From: Colwellia psychrerythraea
GTDB lineage: Bacteria > Pseudomonadota > Gammaproteobacteria > Enterobacterales > Alteromonadaceae
Assembly: GCF_000764225.1 (NCBI RefSeq)
Contig: NZ_JQED01000029.1
Location: 62,001-126,000, forward strand
Direction: 5' to 3'
Length of the DNA stretch: 64,000 nt
In this document: in pieces, positions 1 through 9,530 of the stretch
Numbering within the stretch: position 1 is the stretch's first letter
How the letters are laid out: each line of letters starts with the position of its first letter
Made by a program: the position numbers and the translations under genes
The notes under the pieces: generated by a model
Told to the model about the DNA's origin: nothing
Seen by the model: only the letters and a program-made list of their open reading frames with translations
The model's database searches: none

Positions 1-1
1 G

Positions 2-1915
2 GTAGAGCATAACTATCTCTACCCAAATGAATTTTTTGAATTGTTAGAGTCGCAAGATTATTTATGGCGTATGCGTTTTGCCTTGCATTTCGTTGCTGGC
101 CGTAGCGAAAACCGACTTTTATTTGATTATCAAGCTGATGTTGCAAAAATGATGGGCTTTGGTGATGAAGGCAAAGCGCCAGTAGAACGAATGATGAAAC
201 GTTTCTTTCGTATCATTGCCCGCGTTACAGAATTAAATACCATGCTGTTGCAGCATTTTGAGCAGGCTATTATTAAAAAGCCTGAACTGAGCAGTATTAG
301 TATTATTAACCAAGATTTTGAGCTGGTTGATAAACTAATCAATACCAGAAATGATCGTATATTTATGCGACCAGTCAAAATGATTGAAATGTTTTTAATC
401 ATTGCTCAAGAACCTGGTATTAAAGGTATACACTCACATACAATGCGACTATTGCGTAACGCGCGTAGACGACTAATTTCCGGGTTAATTGACTATGCTG
501 AGTGTCGTCGAATGTTTATGGCTATTATTCGTCATCCGCGTGGTTTAGGACTAGCATTAACCTTGATGCACCGACATAGCATAATAAGTTCATACCTACC
601 GCTATGGCGCAATATTGCGGGCCAAATGCAATTTGATCTATTTCATGCCTACTCAGTAGATGAACATAGCTATCGCGTCATCAAAAATTTACATCAATTT
701 AGTCAAAAAGAACATAACCACAAATTCCCATTGTGTAGCAAAATAGTACAAAAAATTCGTAAACCCGAAGTACTTTACCTAGCAGGATTTTTCCATGATA
801 TTGGTAAAGGTCGTGGTGGTGATCATGCTAAATTAGGAGCGGTTGATGCGTTAACTTTCTGTATGTCACATCAATTAAGCAAACATGATAGTAATATGGT
901 GGCCTGGCTTGTTGAACACCACTTATTAATGTCTGTTACCGCCCAACGTCGTGATATTAACGATGAAAATGTTATCAGAACTTTTGGCGAAATAGTACGA
1001 GATGAAGCCCATTTAAATTACCTCTATTGTTTAACAGTTGCCGACATGCGTGGTACCAATGAAAGCCTCTGGAATAATTGGAAAGCCAATCTACTTGAAG
1101 AGCTCTACTTTAATACCTTAAGTGCTTTTAGACATGGCTTAGAAAAACCCGTAGAAGTTCGTTCTAAAATCCGAGAAAATCAACAACAAGCTTTAAGTTT
1201 ACTTAGCAAAAATAATGTTAATGAGCAAAGTATTAAAGCGTTATGGCGTGAATTTAGAATTGACTATTTTTTACGTTATTCACCTGAGCAAATCGCTCGG
1301 CAATGTGAAAACATTATCGAACACAACAGAGAGAAGCCATTAGTATTAATTAGCCCTATTCCTTATAGAGGTGGTACAGAAGTTTTTATTTTTACCAAAG
1401 AAAAGAATAATACTTTCGCCAATACCGTTTCATTTTTGGTCACAAAAAAGCTGTCCATCCATGATGCAAAAATTATCACAACGAAAACGGGGTACACGGT
1501 AAATACCTTTGTTGTGCTCGACAGCCGTAATAAGCCGTTAAGAGAACGTTTCTATACCAAGGAAATGAGTCAAACCTTAGTTGATAGACTGCAGCAAATA
1601 GATATTTGTGATCTTCCTGAGCCTAAATTAGCGAGACACATGAAAAAATTTAAGGTACCGCTACGCGTTAACTTTATTAAAATTCATGCGAAAAATAGAA
1701 CCATGATAGAAATAATAGCCTTAGATAGACCGGGATTATTATCCAATATTAGCCAAGTTTTTCTAGAGGCAAAGGTTAATATCCACTCAGCAAAGATAAC
1801 TACCTTTGGTGAAAAGGCTGATGATGTTTTTACCATTTCTACCGAAAAAGATGATGCACTAACCAACGAAGAGCAAGAGGCTTTAGCCCTGCGGTTAACG
1901 CAAGAAATTGATTGA
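2..1915 (+). CDS. glnD: Bifunctional uridylyltransferase/uridylyl-removing enzyme GlnD, 3' part only
   Basis: The frame is open from the first bases of the window, so this is the C-terminal roughly 637 residues of a protein that is usually about 880 residues long; the nucleotidyltransferase N-terminus lies outside. GlnD uridylylates and deuridylylates PII proteins in response to glutamine and so controls nitrogen assimilation. An HD metal-hydrolase motif ([13 protein letters not shown], His-Asp at 794-799) marks the uridylyl-removing domain. The tail holds two ACT-type regulatory segments, the last beginning near [17 protein letters not shown]. dapD follows 48 bp downstream, as in many gammaproteobacteria. 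Family assignment is firm; the true start cannot be seen. Confidence 0.96.
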   Translation, partial: VEHNYLYPNEFFELLESQDYLWRMRFALHFVAGRSENRLLFDYQADVAKMMGFGDEGKAPVERMMKRFFRIIARVTELNTMLLQHFEQAIIKKPELSSISIINQDFELVDKLINTRNDRIFMRPVKMIEMFLIIAQEPGIKGIHSHTMRLLRNARRRLISGLIDYAECRRMFMAIIRHPRGLGLALTLMHRHSIISSYLPLWRNIAGQMQFDLFHAYSVDEHSYRVIKNLHQFSQKEHNHKFPLCSKIVQKIRKPEVLYLAGFFHDIGKGRGGDHAKLGAVDALTFCMSHQLSKHDSNMVAWLVEHHLLMSVTAQRRDINDENVIRTFGEIVRDEAHLNYLYCLTVADMRGTNESLWNNWKANLLEELYFNTLSAFRHGLEKPVEVRSKIRENQQQALSLLSKNNVNEQSIKALWREFRIDYFLRYSPEQIARQCENIIEHNREKPLVLISPIPYRGGTEVFIFTKEKNNTFANTVSFLVTKKLSIHDAKIITTKTGYTVNTFVVLDSRNKPLRERFYTKEMSQTLVDRLQQIDICDLPEPKLARHMKKFKVPLRVNFIKIHAKNRTMIEIIALDRPGLLSNISQVFLEAKVNIHSAKITTFGEKADDVFTISTEKDDALTNEEQEALALRLTQEID

Positions 1916-1963
1916 TTAACACACAGTCTTATAACATTTATAAATTTCAAATAGGAACACCTA

Positions 1964-2803
1964 ATGACAGATTTAAAACATTTAGCCAGCGTAATTGAGC
2001 AAGCCTTTGAAGACAGAGCCAGCATTTCCCCAGCAACCGTTTCAAGTGATATAAAAAACGCCGTACTTGATGCTTTGGCAGCATTGAATAATGGTAGTGC
2101 CCGTGTTGCAGAGAAAGTAGATGGTAGCTGGCAGGTGAACCAATGGCTTAAAAAGGCGGTATTACTTTCTTTTCGTATATGGGATAACCAAGTAATTGAC
2201 GGCGCAGAAAGTACCTTTTTTGACAAAGTCCCAATGAAATATGACGGTTACACACAAGCAATGTTTGAAGCCGATGGTGTACGTGTCGTGCCGGGTGCAA
2301 GTGTACGTACGGGCAGCTTTATTGGAAAGAATGTTGTCGTAATGCCAAGCTTTGTCAATATTGGTGCTTTTGTCGATGAAGGCTGTATGGTAGATGCTTG
2401 GGCGACAGTAGGATCTTGTGCGCAAATTGGCAAGAATGTTCATTTATCTGGTGGTGTTGGTATTGGTGGTGTACTGGAGCCGTTACAAGCTGGACCGACA
2501 ATCATTGAAGACAACTGTTTTATTGGCGCGCGTTCTGAAATTGTAGAAGGCGTTATAGTAGAAGAAGGTGCAGTCATTTCAATGGGTGTTTACATTGGTC
2601 AAAGTACGCGTATTTTTGACCGCGAAACGGGTGAGACTCATTATGGACGAGTACCAGCTGGCTCTGTAGTAGTACCTGGTAACTTACCTTCAGCTTGCGG
2701 TACATACAGTTTGTATGCTGCTATTATCGTGAAGAAAGTTGATGCAAAAACGTTAGCAAAAGTTGGGATTAACGAATTATTACGCGCTGTTTCAGAAGAG
2801 TAA
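1964..2803 (+). CDS. dapD: 2,3,4,5-tetrahydropyridine-2,6-dicarboxylate N-succinyltransferase
   Basis: A 279-residue protein, close to the usual 274. It succinylates tetrahydrodipicolinate using succinyl-CoA in the lysine/meso-diaminopimelate pathway, feeding both protein and peptidoglycan synthesis in the cytoplasm. An alpha-helical N-terminal domain (about 1-95) is followed by a left-handed beta-helix of hexapeptide repeats (about 100-230; for example [20 protein letters not shown]), as in trimeric acyltransferases. The ATG at 1964 has an AGGA ribosome-binding sequence about 8 bp upstream. It follows glnD in the same direction and ends before a clear hairpin terminator, so it is probably the last gene of its unit. 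Confidence 0.97.
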   Translation: MTDLKHLASVIEQAFEDRASISPATVSSDIKNAVLDALAALNNGSARVAEKVDGSWQVNQWLKKAVLLSFRIWDNQVIDGAESTFFDKVPMKYDGYTQAMFEADGVRVVPGASVRTGSFIGKNVVVMPSFVNIGAFVDEGCMVDAWATVGSCAQIGKNVHLSGGVGIGGVLEPLQAGPTIIEDNCFIGARSEIVEGVIVEEGAVISMGVYIGQSTRIFDRETGETHYGRVPAGSVVVPGNLPSACGTYSLYAAIIVKKVDAKTLAKVGINELLRAVSEE

Positions 2804-2857
2804 TTATTATACGAATAATGAATAGCTAAAAAATTGACGCTATTTACTATTATCAAG

Positions 2858-2906
2858 CTCATTCAATCCTTATTCTTCTAAAAATAGGTATTGAATGAGT
2901 TTTTTT
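2858..2906 (+). terminator. Rho-independent terminator after dapD
   Basis: A perfect 10-bp stem (CTCATTCAAT at 2858-2867 with ATTGAATGAG at 2890-2899) is followed directly by a run of seven T. It lies 55 bp past the dapD stop on the same strand. Confidence 0.85.
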
Positions 2907-3068
2907 ATGGAAAATGAAAATTTATTTTTTATTTTACTAGTTCATTTTAGTAGCATTTTCATACTATTATAATTTATAAAGTCCCTTTAATTATTGACAC
3001 CTATTTTCTGGCATAACACTTGCCCTATTGATAGTAATCCAAACATATTACTCATCATCAGGTTTGTT

Positions 3069-3473
3069 ATGACAGTATCTAAAATAGCAGTCAGTTTACT
3101 TTTTTGTCTCTTACTTGGAGCTTGTTCTAATTCCATGCAAGGAAAGTTCAATACTGAAAACGATCACTACTTTGCGAATGAATTTAGTCATAATGAATTT
3201 ACAAACTATCAAAAAGACTCCATTAAGAAACCAGCATCTACTGATCAACAACTTCTGCTTTTACTACTTAACAGACCAATGCCTGAAGATCAGCGAATGA
3301 TGTTAGCCTTTGCACAACGCCAAGCAAACTATTTTCCTGATAGCTCACCGATTGGTGTACAAATTAAAGGGGAAAAAGAGAGCCAGGCAAGTAATATAAG
3401 AGCAATATCACCATACGCTCAGGCAATTGCACAAGATAGCAATTCTGTTTCAATCAGTGCAATGCCAAAGTAA
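3069..3473 (+). CDS. Small predicted lipoprotein of unknown function
   Basis: I do not recognise the family. The 134-residue product starts with a short positively charged segment, a hydrophobic core and a lipobox LLLGAC (residues 14-19), so it should be exported and lipidated on Cys19. The mature part is polar, with a hydrophobic leucine run near the middle (QQLLLLLLNRPMPEDQR) and no recognisable domain. An upstream in-frame start at 2994 would put about 25 unsuitable residues before the signal peptide, so the ATG at 3069 is preferred. The gene stands alone between two terminators. The signal peptide and lipobox are clear; the function is unknown. Confidence 0.7.
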   Translation: MTVSKIAVSLLFCLLLGACSNSMQGKFNTENDHYFANEFSHNEFTNYQKDSIKKPASTDQQLLLLLLNRPMPEDQRMMLAFAQRQANYFPDSSPIGVQIKGEKESQASNIRAISPYAQAIAQDSNSVSISAMPK

Positions 3474-3509
3474 ATTACTATTCGCTTTTATTTCTTACCT
3501 TGTATGCAT

Positions 3510-3536
3510 AAAGGCTATTGAGTATAGGGCCTTTTT
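3510..3536 (+). terminator. Probable terminator after the small lipoprotein gene
   Basis: AAAGGCTAT pairs with ATAG..CCTTT around a five-base loop with a two-base bulge, and the 3' arm runs into a short T tract. It lies 36 bp past the stop codon. Confidence 0.6.
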
Positions 3537-3691
3537 CTATTCATTCTGACGATTTGTTTCTCAATGAAGTATTAACGAATCCTTCCATTATTCACAGGTC
3601 ACAACATTTCGTAAAACAAACGGTCATTGTTGTAACTAACCTTTAACTATAAGAATATTTTAGTGTTATAATTGCCCTTTAGCGCCCTTTA

Positions 3692-3955
3692 ATACCAATC
3701 GAACTAATTTATTGATCACTTAGCGAGAATTAAAAGGCTTAGAGGCAAGGCATTAATTGAAGAGAATTGTTATTCACTTGTCAAAATTAATAACGCTGCA
3801 TGTAAGCCTTTTAAACTCGCCCTTTGGGAGCTCATTAGCAAACTGATAACATCACAAAATGAATGAAATATAGACTAACTATGTTTAACTCGTTTTCTTG
3901 TTTTAAGCTCGCTAAAGTAACTCTAAGCTGACCAATAAATTAGTCTGTTTGGTAT
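3692..3955 (+). repeat. MITE-like repeat with imperfect inverted termini (copy 1)
   Basis: This 264-bp non-coding element begins ATACCAATCGAACTAATTTA and ends with the near-inverse (GACCAATAAATTAGTCTGTTTGGTAT). A second nested inverted repeat pairs 3724-3740 with about 3803-3820 (TTAAAAGGCTTA with TAAGCCTTTTAA). The interior 3744-3839 matches, without gaps and in opposite orientation, the interior of the element at 39455-39719 at roughly 70 of 96 positions by hand count. There is no transposase gene, so mobility would depend on an enzyme elsewhere. It fills most of the 3474-4034 gap and ends about 80 bp before rpiA. I could not define a target-site duplication. Confidence 0.75.
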
Positions 3956-4034
3956 AAGGCTTATTGATACTCACTTTACTATTACCCACTGATATCCCTT
4001 TAAACGATAATAGTTTGGTAACAAGGCAAATAAC

Positions 4035-4691
4035 ATGACTCAAGATGAAATGAAAAACGCAGCCGCCATCAAGGCATTAGAATTCATTGAAAATGACACT
4101 ATCGTTGGTGTTGGTACAGGCTCAACAGTTAACTTTTTCATTGATGCTTTAGCGTCTATGAAAGATAACATAACAGGTGCGGTTTCCAGCTCAGAAGAGT
4201 CTACCAAACGATTAAAAGCACACGGTATTGAGGTGTTTGATTTAAACAGCGTAGATGACCTAGATGTGTATATTGATGGCGCTGATGAAATTACGCAACA
4301 CATGGCAATGATCAAAGGCGGTGGCGCCGCCTTAACCCGTGAAAAAATTGTTGCAGCTGTCGCCAAGAAATTTATTTGTATTGCAGATAATTCAAAACAA
4401 GTAAAGGTACTGGGCAACTTTCCATTACCTGTTGAAGTAATACCTATGGCGCGAAGTTATGTCGCACGTGAATTAGTAAAATTAGGTGGAGATCCAGTCT
4501 ACCGTCAAGGAGTAACAACAGATAATGGTAATGTCATTCTTGATGTATACAACCTCGAAATCCTTGAACCTAAAGCACTAGAAACTCAAATTAACGCTAT
4601 TGTTGGCGTTGTGACAAATGGCTTATTTGCACTTAGAGGAGCAGACATCTTAGTACTAGGTAGCCAAGAGGGTATTCAAGTTATCCAATAA
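4035..4691 (+). CDS. rpiA: Ribose-5-phosphate isomerase A
   Basis: A 218-residue enzyme that interconverts ribose 5-phosphate and ribulose 5-phosphate in the non-oxidative pentose phosphate pathway. Family motifs are in place: GVGTGST (25-31) for phosphate binding, DGADE (81-85) with the two active-site aspartates, and [11 protein letters not shown] (94-104), including Lys94 and the general base Glu103. Length matches the E. coli enzyme. The ATG at 4035 is preceded by AAGG at a normal distance. serA follows in the same direction after 181 bp; the rpiA-serA neighbourhood is common in gammaproteobacteria, although there the genes may face differently. Confidence 0.97.
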   Translation: MTQDEMKNAAAIKALEFIENDTIVGVGTGSTVNFFIDALASMKDNITGAVSSSEESTKRLKAHGIEVFDLNSVDDLDVYIDGADEITQHMAMIKGGGAALTREKIVAAVAKKFICIADNSKQVKVLGNFPLPVEVIPMARSYVARELVKLGGDPVYRQGVTTDNGNVILDVYNLEILEPKALETQINAIVGVVTNGLFALRGADILVLGSQEGIQVIQ

Positions 4692-4872
4692 TTTATAAGT
4701 CACGCCTGTTTTTAAGTAAAAAATCAGATTTTGAGCATATTTATTCTATAAAGTGCTCAATAAACCCTTTAGAGTTTATACACTATATGATATGTTAAAC
4801 CTCTATTTAGATATCTAGCCATCTAAACGAAAGAATATTTAGCCGTTTAATTTTGATAAGTGAAGCCAATTT

Positions 4873-6126
4873 ATGATCATTGCCAACCAAAACTCATTAG
4901 CAAAAAGTAAGATTAAAATTTTATTACTTGAAGGCTTGCATCCAAGCTCTCTCGAAGAATTGAAGCTGAAAGGCTATACAAACATTGAATCACTTAAGAC
5001 CTCACTTTCTGAAAGTGAGTTAATTGAAAAAATTGCAGATGTTCATTTTATTGGCATTCGTTCACGTACACAGTTAACAGAAAAAGTACTGAGTCATGCA
5101 AAAAAATTGGTTGCTATTGGTTGTTTTTGTATTGGTACCAACCAAGTTAATTTAACTGCTGCTCAAACTCGCGGTATACCTGTTTTTAATGCCCCCTTCT
5201 CAAATACTCGTTCAGTTGCTGAACTTGTTCTTGGTGAAACGTTATTATTACTGCGTGGTATTCCTGAGAAAAGTGCAAAGGCTCATCGTGGTGAATGGTT
5301 TAAATCAGCCGTTGGTTCAGTAGAAGCCCGTGGTAAAGTACTCGGTATTATTGGTTACGGTCATATTGGTATGCAGCTAGGTATTTTGGCTGAAACGCTA
5401 GGTATGAAAGTTCGTTTTTACGACGTAGAAACTAAATTACCACTAGGTAATGCAAGTCAAGCGCCATCGTTAGATGCATTACTTGGTGAAGCCGATGTAG
5501 TTAGCTTGCATGTACCCGAAACCGTGCAAACTCAAAATATGATTTCAACAGCCCAATTCACAGCAATGAAAGAAGGAGCTATTTTAATTAATGCTTCTCG
5601 TGGAACAGTTGTTGATATCCCTGCTTTAGCAGAAGCTTTGGATAGTAAGAAATTAGCTGGCGCGGCGATTGATGTATTCCCTGTTGAGCCTAAAAGCAAT
5701 GATGAAGAGTTTATTTCGGCTTTACGCGGATTTGATAATGTTATCTTAACTCCGCACATTGGTGGTAGTACTAAAGAAGCACAAGCCAATATAGGTTTAG
5801 AAGTTGCGACAAAATTGGCTAAATATTCAGATAATGGTTCAAGTTTATCTGCAGTAAACTTCCCTGAAGTGTCTTTACCTGATCACGCTTTCCCAGGTCA
5901 AAAGAACACCAGCCGCTTATTGCATATTCACCATAACCAACCCGGTGTTTTAACACAAATAAACCAAGCATTTGCTGAACACAATATAAACATTGCAGCA
6001 CAATACTTACAAACAGATGACAAGATTGGTTATGTTGTTATTGATCTTGACTCAGAAGACAGTACATTAGCATTAGAACAGTTAAAACATGTTGACGGCA
6101 CTATACGCGCTAGAATATTACACTAA
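4873..6126 (+). CDS. serA: D-3-phosphoglycerate dehydrogenase
   Basis: A 417-residue enzyme that oxidises 3-phosphoglycerate with NAD as the first step of serine biosynthesis. The NAD-binding Rossmann motif is GYGHIG (161-166). The catalytic set of the D-2-hydroxyacid dehydrogenase family appears as Arg243 (NASRG), Glu272 and His295 (TPHIGGST). A C-terminal ACT domain (about 345-415) is of the short SerA type that binds serine for feedback inhibition. Length agrees with the E. coli form (410). A strong terminator follows, so transcription probably ends here. Confidence 0.97.
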   Translation: MIIANQNSLAKSKIKILLLEGLHPSSLEELKLKGYTNIESLKTSLSESELIEKIADVHFIGIRSRTQLTEKVLSHAKKLVAIGCFCIGTNQVNLTAAQTRGIPVFNAPFSNTRSVAELVLGETLLLLRGIPEKSAKAHRGEWFKSAVGSVEARGKVLGIIGYGHIGMQLGILAETLGMKVRFYDVETKLPLGNASQAPSLDALLGEADVVSLHVPETVQTQNMISTAQFTAMKEGAILINASRGTVVDIPALAEALDSKKLAGAAIDVFPVEPKSNDEEFISALRGFDNVILTPHIGGSTKEAQANIGLEVATKLAKYSDNGSSLSAVNFPEVSLPDHAFPGQKNTSRLLHIHHNQPGVLTQINQAFAEHNINIAAQYLQTDDKIGYVVIDLDSEDSTLALEQLKHVDGTIRARILH

Positions 6127-6175
6127 TTGCTTACGGGGAAAGTTATCCTTCAGATTCGATTAAAAGCATAAAATA

Positions 6176-6210
6176 AAGCCCCGTTTATAACTATATAAAC
6201 GGGGCTTTTT
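6176..6210 (+). terminator. Rho-independent terminator after serA
   Basis: AAGCCCCGTTTATA (6176-6189) pairs perfectly with TATAAACGGGGCTT (6194-6207) around a four-base loop and is followed by T residues. The A-rich 5' side means it could also serve the opposing tapT transcript. Confidence 0.9.
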
Positions 6211-6317
6211 GTATTATCTAAGTGATTAATGACTTTCGTAAATACTATTTTAAATCACGGCTAATGCAATCCTTAGTTAAACTTACTCTTATCAACCAAC
6301 AATAACTTAAGATTTCA

Positions 6318-7115
6318 TCAATATATCTTGTCTAAATAAAGTTGATAGTTTTCGATTGCATTAACATTACCTTTATTACGCTGACAGACACTTTTTTGAT
6401 ATTGAAAATTGAATACATCAAACCATAAATCCAACAGATGAGCATTAGTCGCTTCACCATGCATATCTAAAACTCTAGCTGCCACCTCAGCGGTTGAAAA
6501 TTGATGTTCGAGCTCAGTTTTTCTTACCGTATAGCGAGAATCCAAACCTACAGGTGATAACTGCCCATTGTTTTCATTTTGACAATGACCACTTACAGCT
6601 TCAACAGCCGTTTTAGCATCAAATGAAACCAGTGGAAATTTAGTTAAATAAGGGCTTTTTCGAAACATCTTTTTCGCTTCACGCCAACTGCCATCAAGCA
6701 TGACAAACAAAGGTCTTTTACCATCAGGACAAATAACTTTATTAGTAAACACTTTTCGCCCATCATCAGCATATTCTTGTGGAAAAACAACAAGAGGAAA
6801 CCATTTATCATCATTAAGCACATCAAGTAATTCAAGATTTTCCTGTGTTCTTGACCATAAAAAGGCAAAAGTATCAGGAATAAGGTCTGCAATGAGCTTT
6901 CCTGTATTACTCGGTTTTAAAACCTCAGTATCATACATTAATAACAAAAATCCTGCAGTGCTCTGCACTTGTGCTTTATCTGGTGATATTCCACAAATAC
7001 AAAACTGTTTCGCAAGTTGGCATAACGGACAACGAATGACTCGTTGCCCCCGTGCTTTGTAGGTTGTTGTACTTATACTTTTACGGTATTGGTGTAATTG
7101 ATGAACTGCGTGCAT
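6318..7115 (-). CDS. tapT: DTW-domain tRNA-uridine aminocarboxypropyltransferase (TapT/YfiP family)
   Basis: A 265-residue protein of the DTW family, which transfers the 3-amino-3-carboxypropyl group from S-adenosylmethionine to U47 of tRNAs. The family signature is seen as LDGSWREAKKM (Asp141, Trp144; Ser replaces the usual Thr), preceded by a cysteine cluster CPLC...CIC (29-41) typical of the N-terminus. The ATG at 7115 is chosen. An in-frame TTG at 7151 sits directly on a TATAAT-like element, which is more likely the promoter -10. No good Shine-Dalgarno sequence is seen. The gene stands alone and converges on serA. Confidence 0.85.
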   Translation of the reverse strand: MHAVHQLHQYRKSISTTTYKARGQRVIRCPLCQLAKQFCICGISPDKAQVQSTAGFLLLMYDTEVLKPSNTGKLIADLIPDTFAFLWSRTQENLELLDVLNDDKWFPLVVFPQEYADDGRKVFTNKVICPDGKRPLFVMLDGSWREAKKMFRKSPYLTKFPLVSFDAKTAVEAVSGHCQNENNGQLSPVGLDSRYTVRKTELEHQFSTAEVAARVLDMHGEATNAHLLDLWFDVFNFQYQKSVCQRNKGNVNAIENYQLYLDKIY

Positions 7116-7257
7116 ATATAACAAAATATAAAGATAAAAAAGACCCCGCAATTATAACAGTGCGAGGCCAGTGTGTTGAACAATATTCCCAGTTTTCACT
7201 CATAAGAGTAATTAACAAGGCTAAACACCCCTATGTCTGAAGCTATCAATATAAGGG

Positions 7258-8097
7258 TTACATTTTTGTCGGCTTAGGCTTTTCTTCATGGTGTGTCTGT
7301 GTCACGGTAAAAACATTAATTCGGGCGAGTGGTTCAATTGCACGTTTTAGTTGCTCTTCTAGTACATCAACCTCAACAATACTGCTACATAGCGCTTCTG
7401 CTTTCTTTTCAATTACAGCAGATCGGGTCGTCATTTCATGTTCGATATTTTCACCAAAATTTTCCATGCGCGTTTCAAAGTTTTCCTGATCACCTCCTGA
7501 AGCCATCATTTGTTGGCCCATAGCGATTAAGATACTGCCCATAGAGTTCAATACTGCTTTTTCAACTACCGACTCAATACGTTTATCAAAGTCTTTTCCA
7601 AGCAAGCCTTCACTTTCCAGACCTTCCACACCAACAGAAACGCCATTTTCAATGGATAAGTTAGTGGCGACTTGTTCTCGAATCAATGTTAACTCTGTCG
7701 TTAAATCTGCTGCAACTGCATTGCCCTCACCAAGTAAACCATTGAACGCAAGATTTACACCTTCAATAGCTAGATCAACACCTTCAATAGCTACATTTTT
7801 AACCTGAGGTACTAAGTGACGAATTTGCTCATCATATTTTTTTACAAGAGTTTGTTGCTCATCAGACAGTTTAACCTCTTGATTATTAACCAATAGTTTT
7901 TTACCATCATGGATACTATATAAACGACGTTCTTGTGTACCATCCTCTCCCTCAGCTTGTAAAAATTCAATCGAATTAGTTTGAATTGCAAAACCCGCCG
8001 ATAAATTTACATTACATGATGTATTTGCGAAGACAACCGGTGATGCAAATGATACTGAAAGAATACTAGCGATTATTGTTGGGTGAAAAGAAGTCAT
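7258..8097 (-). CDS. Exported DUF2884 (YggN-like) protein
   Basis: A 279-residue protein with a signal peptide (cleavage probably after VVFA, residue 24) and a periplasmic mature part. The layout matches the YggN/DUF2884 family: an early cysteine (TSCNV), a short beta-rich section with a KLLVNNQEVKLSDEQ-type stretch, a long helical middle and a second cysteine near the end (EALCSSI). The two cysteines could form a disulfide. A short direct repeat (AIEGVDLAIEGVNLAFNG) is seen in the middle. The molecular function of the family is not established. The gene is flanked by gaps and appears to be monocistronic. Confidence 0.75.
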   Translation of the reverse strand: MTSFHPTIIASILSVSFASPVVFANTSCNVNLSAGFAIQTNSIEFLQAEGEDGTQERRLYSIHDGKKLLVNNQEVKLSDEQQTLVKKYDEQIRHLVPQVKNVAIEGVDLAIEGVNLAFNGLLGEGNAVAADLTTELTLIREQVATNLSIENGVSVGVEGLESEGLLGKDFDKRIESVVEKAVLNSMGSILIAMGQQMMASGGDQENFETRMENFGENIEHEMTTRSAVIEKKAEALCSSIVEVDVLEEQLKRAIEPLARINVFTVTQTHHEEKPKPTKM

Positions 8098-8384
8098 GTT
8101 CTAATCCTTAAGTTGTATATTATTATTTGTCATTGAGTCAATGATTGCAATGAATGAACGTTATTACAAAAGCTAACTTACCTGTGTTGTAACTAAGAAA
8201 GTCAAACGCGTTATCATGTCAACGTTATAAGACTAGCTATGATTAACATAAAGGTTACAAGCATAATGCCAACTTTATTTATCATTATTTTTCAATAGGA
8301 TAATGATTTCATGCAGTTTGGTGAATATGATATAAGCCACTAATTTAGTCAATTTGACGAGTTAATGATACTTTGTACAACCCC

Positions 8385-9494
8385 TTAACTTTGCTGCATT
8401 TCGATTAATCGCGACTGACAGCGCTCAAATTCAAAGCTGAGTTGTTGTCCTTGATAAAGTTCAAAAATGTCAACTTGAGCACTAACAATTAATTTAATGT
8501 TTTGATCGTAAAACTCATCAACTAACGCAATAAAACGTCTCGCTTCATCATCGAGTTGTTGCAACTCTCCCATTAAAACGCCACTGCGTTGATAACTATC
8601 CTCAACTCCTGAAAACACTGCTGGTACTAAGTCACCAGAAAACTTAGGCACATTTTCAATACAAACAATATCGAACTCTTTAGCAATGGCCATATAGTCT
8701 CGCTGACTTCGAGGGCCAGAGCACAAAGCAAAAAATTCAAAATATATAACTTTACCATGCTTAGCTATATAGCTTATTTGTCGATGATTAACTTTAATCT
8801 CACCGGCGGCTAACTCATCTGTGTTAGTCAAGGCTTGAAAACGTTCAATTAACTTTGTATTGCCATGGTTATTAAGCAAATAATAATTATTATAACAATT
8901 GCTTTTTATAAATTTTGCCCGTCGATGATCAACGTCACCATCAATAGAAACAACCTGACAATATTGATTGATTAATGCAATAGTGGGTAAGAAACGTTCT
9001 CTTTGCAAACCATTCCGGTACAGTTGTTCCGGTAGACAATTTGAAGTAGCAACAAGCGTAATACCTTGGGCAAAGAGTGCAGAAAATAGCCCACTCAATA
9101 ACATAGCATCGCCAATATCATTTACATAAAACTCATCAAAGCATAATAAGTCAATATTTTTCGACCACTCAGCAGCTATATGACTAAGAGGCTCAGCTTG
9201 CCCGGTTAACTGTGCTAATTGTTGATGCACACTTTCCATAAAGTGATGGAAGTGAATACGTTTTTTGTTTTTGATGGCTAAGTGCTGATAGAACAGATCC
9301 ATCAACATTGTTTTACCTCGACCGACCCTGCCATGAAAATATAAGCCAGGGATATTTTCTTTGAATTTTTCCGGCAACGCTTGCTGGGCTAACAATTGCT
9401 CAGATAACAACATTAAAGCATCTATAGCTTGAGTTTGCGCATTATCAAAATCAAGCTGCTTGTTAGCGAGCAGCTTTTGGTAGGCATGTTTCAT
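8385..9494 (-). CDS. zapE: Cell division ATPase ZapE (AFG1-like)
   Basis: A 369-residue AFG1-type ATPase; E. coli ZapE has 375 residues. The family associates with the division ring and affects FtsZ bundles under stress. Walker A is GRVGRGKT (55-62) and Walker B ends in CFDEF (118-122), followed by the conserved ...DIGDAMLL segment. The late motif LVDEFYD (about 336-342) is typical of the C-terminal region. The gene starts 36 bp downstream of the dbpA stop on the same strand and may be co-transcribed with it. Confidence 0.92.
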   Translation of the reverse strand: MKHAYQKLLANKQLDFDNAQTQAIDALMLLSEQLLAQQALPEKFKENIPGLYFHGRVGRGKTMLMDLFYQHLAIKNKKRIHFHHFMESVHQQLAQLTGQAEPLSHIAAEWSKNIDLLCFDEFYVNDIGDAMLLSGLFSALFAQGITLVATSNCLPEQLYRNGLQRERFLPTIALINQYCQVVSIDGDVDHRRAKFIKSNCYNNYYLLNNHGNTKLIERFQALTNTDELAAGEIKVNHRQISYIAKHGKVIYFEFFALCSGPRSQRDYMAIAKEFDIVCIENVPKFSGDLVPAVFSGVEDSYQRSGVLMGELQQLDDEARRFIALVDEFYDQNIKLIVSAQVDIFELYQGQQLSFEFERCQSRLIEMQQS

Positions 9495-9530
9495 CGATAT
9501 ATTTATTAAGTCATGGAATGAATCAAGGAA

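Noticed and set aside
1684-2226. Minus-strand open frame of 180 codons across the glnD-dapD junction
   Set aside because: It overlaps two well-supported genes and resembles no protein family; it is a shadow of their codon use.
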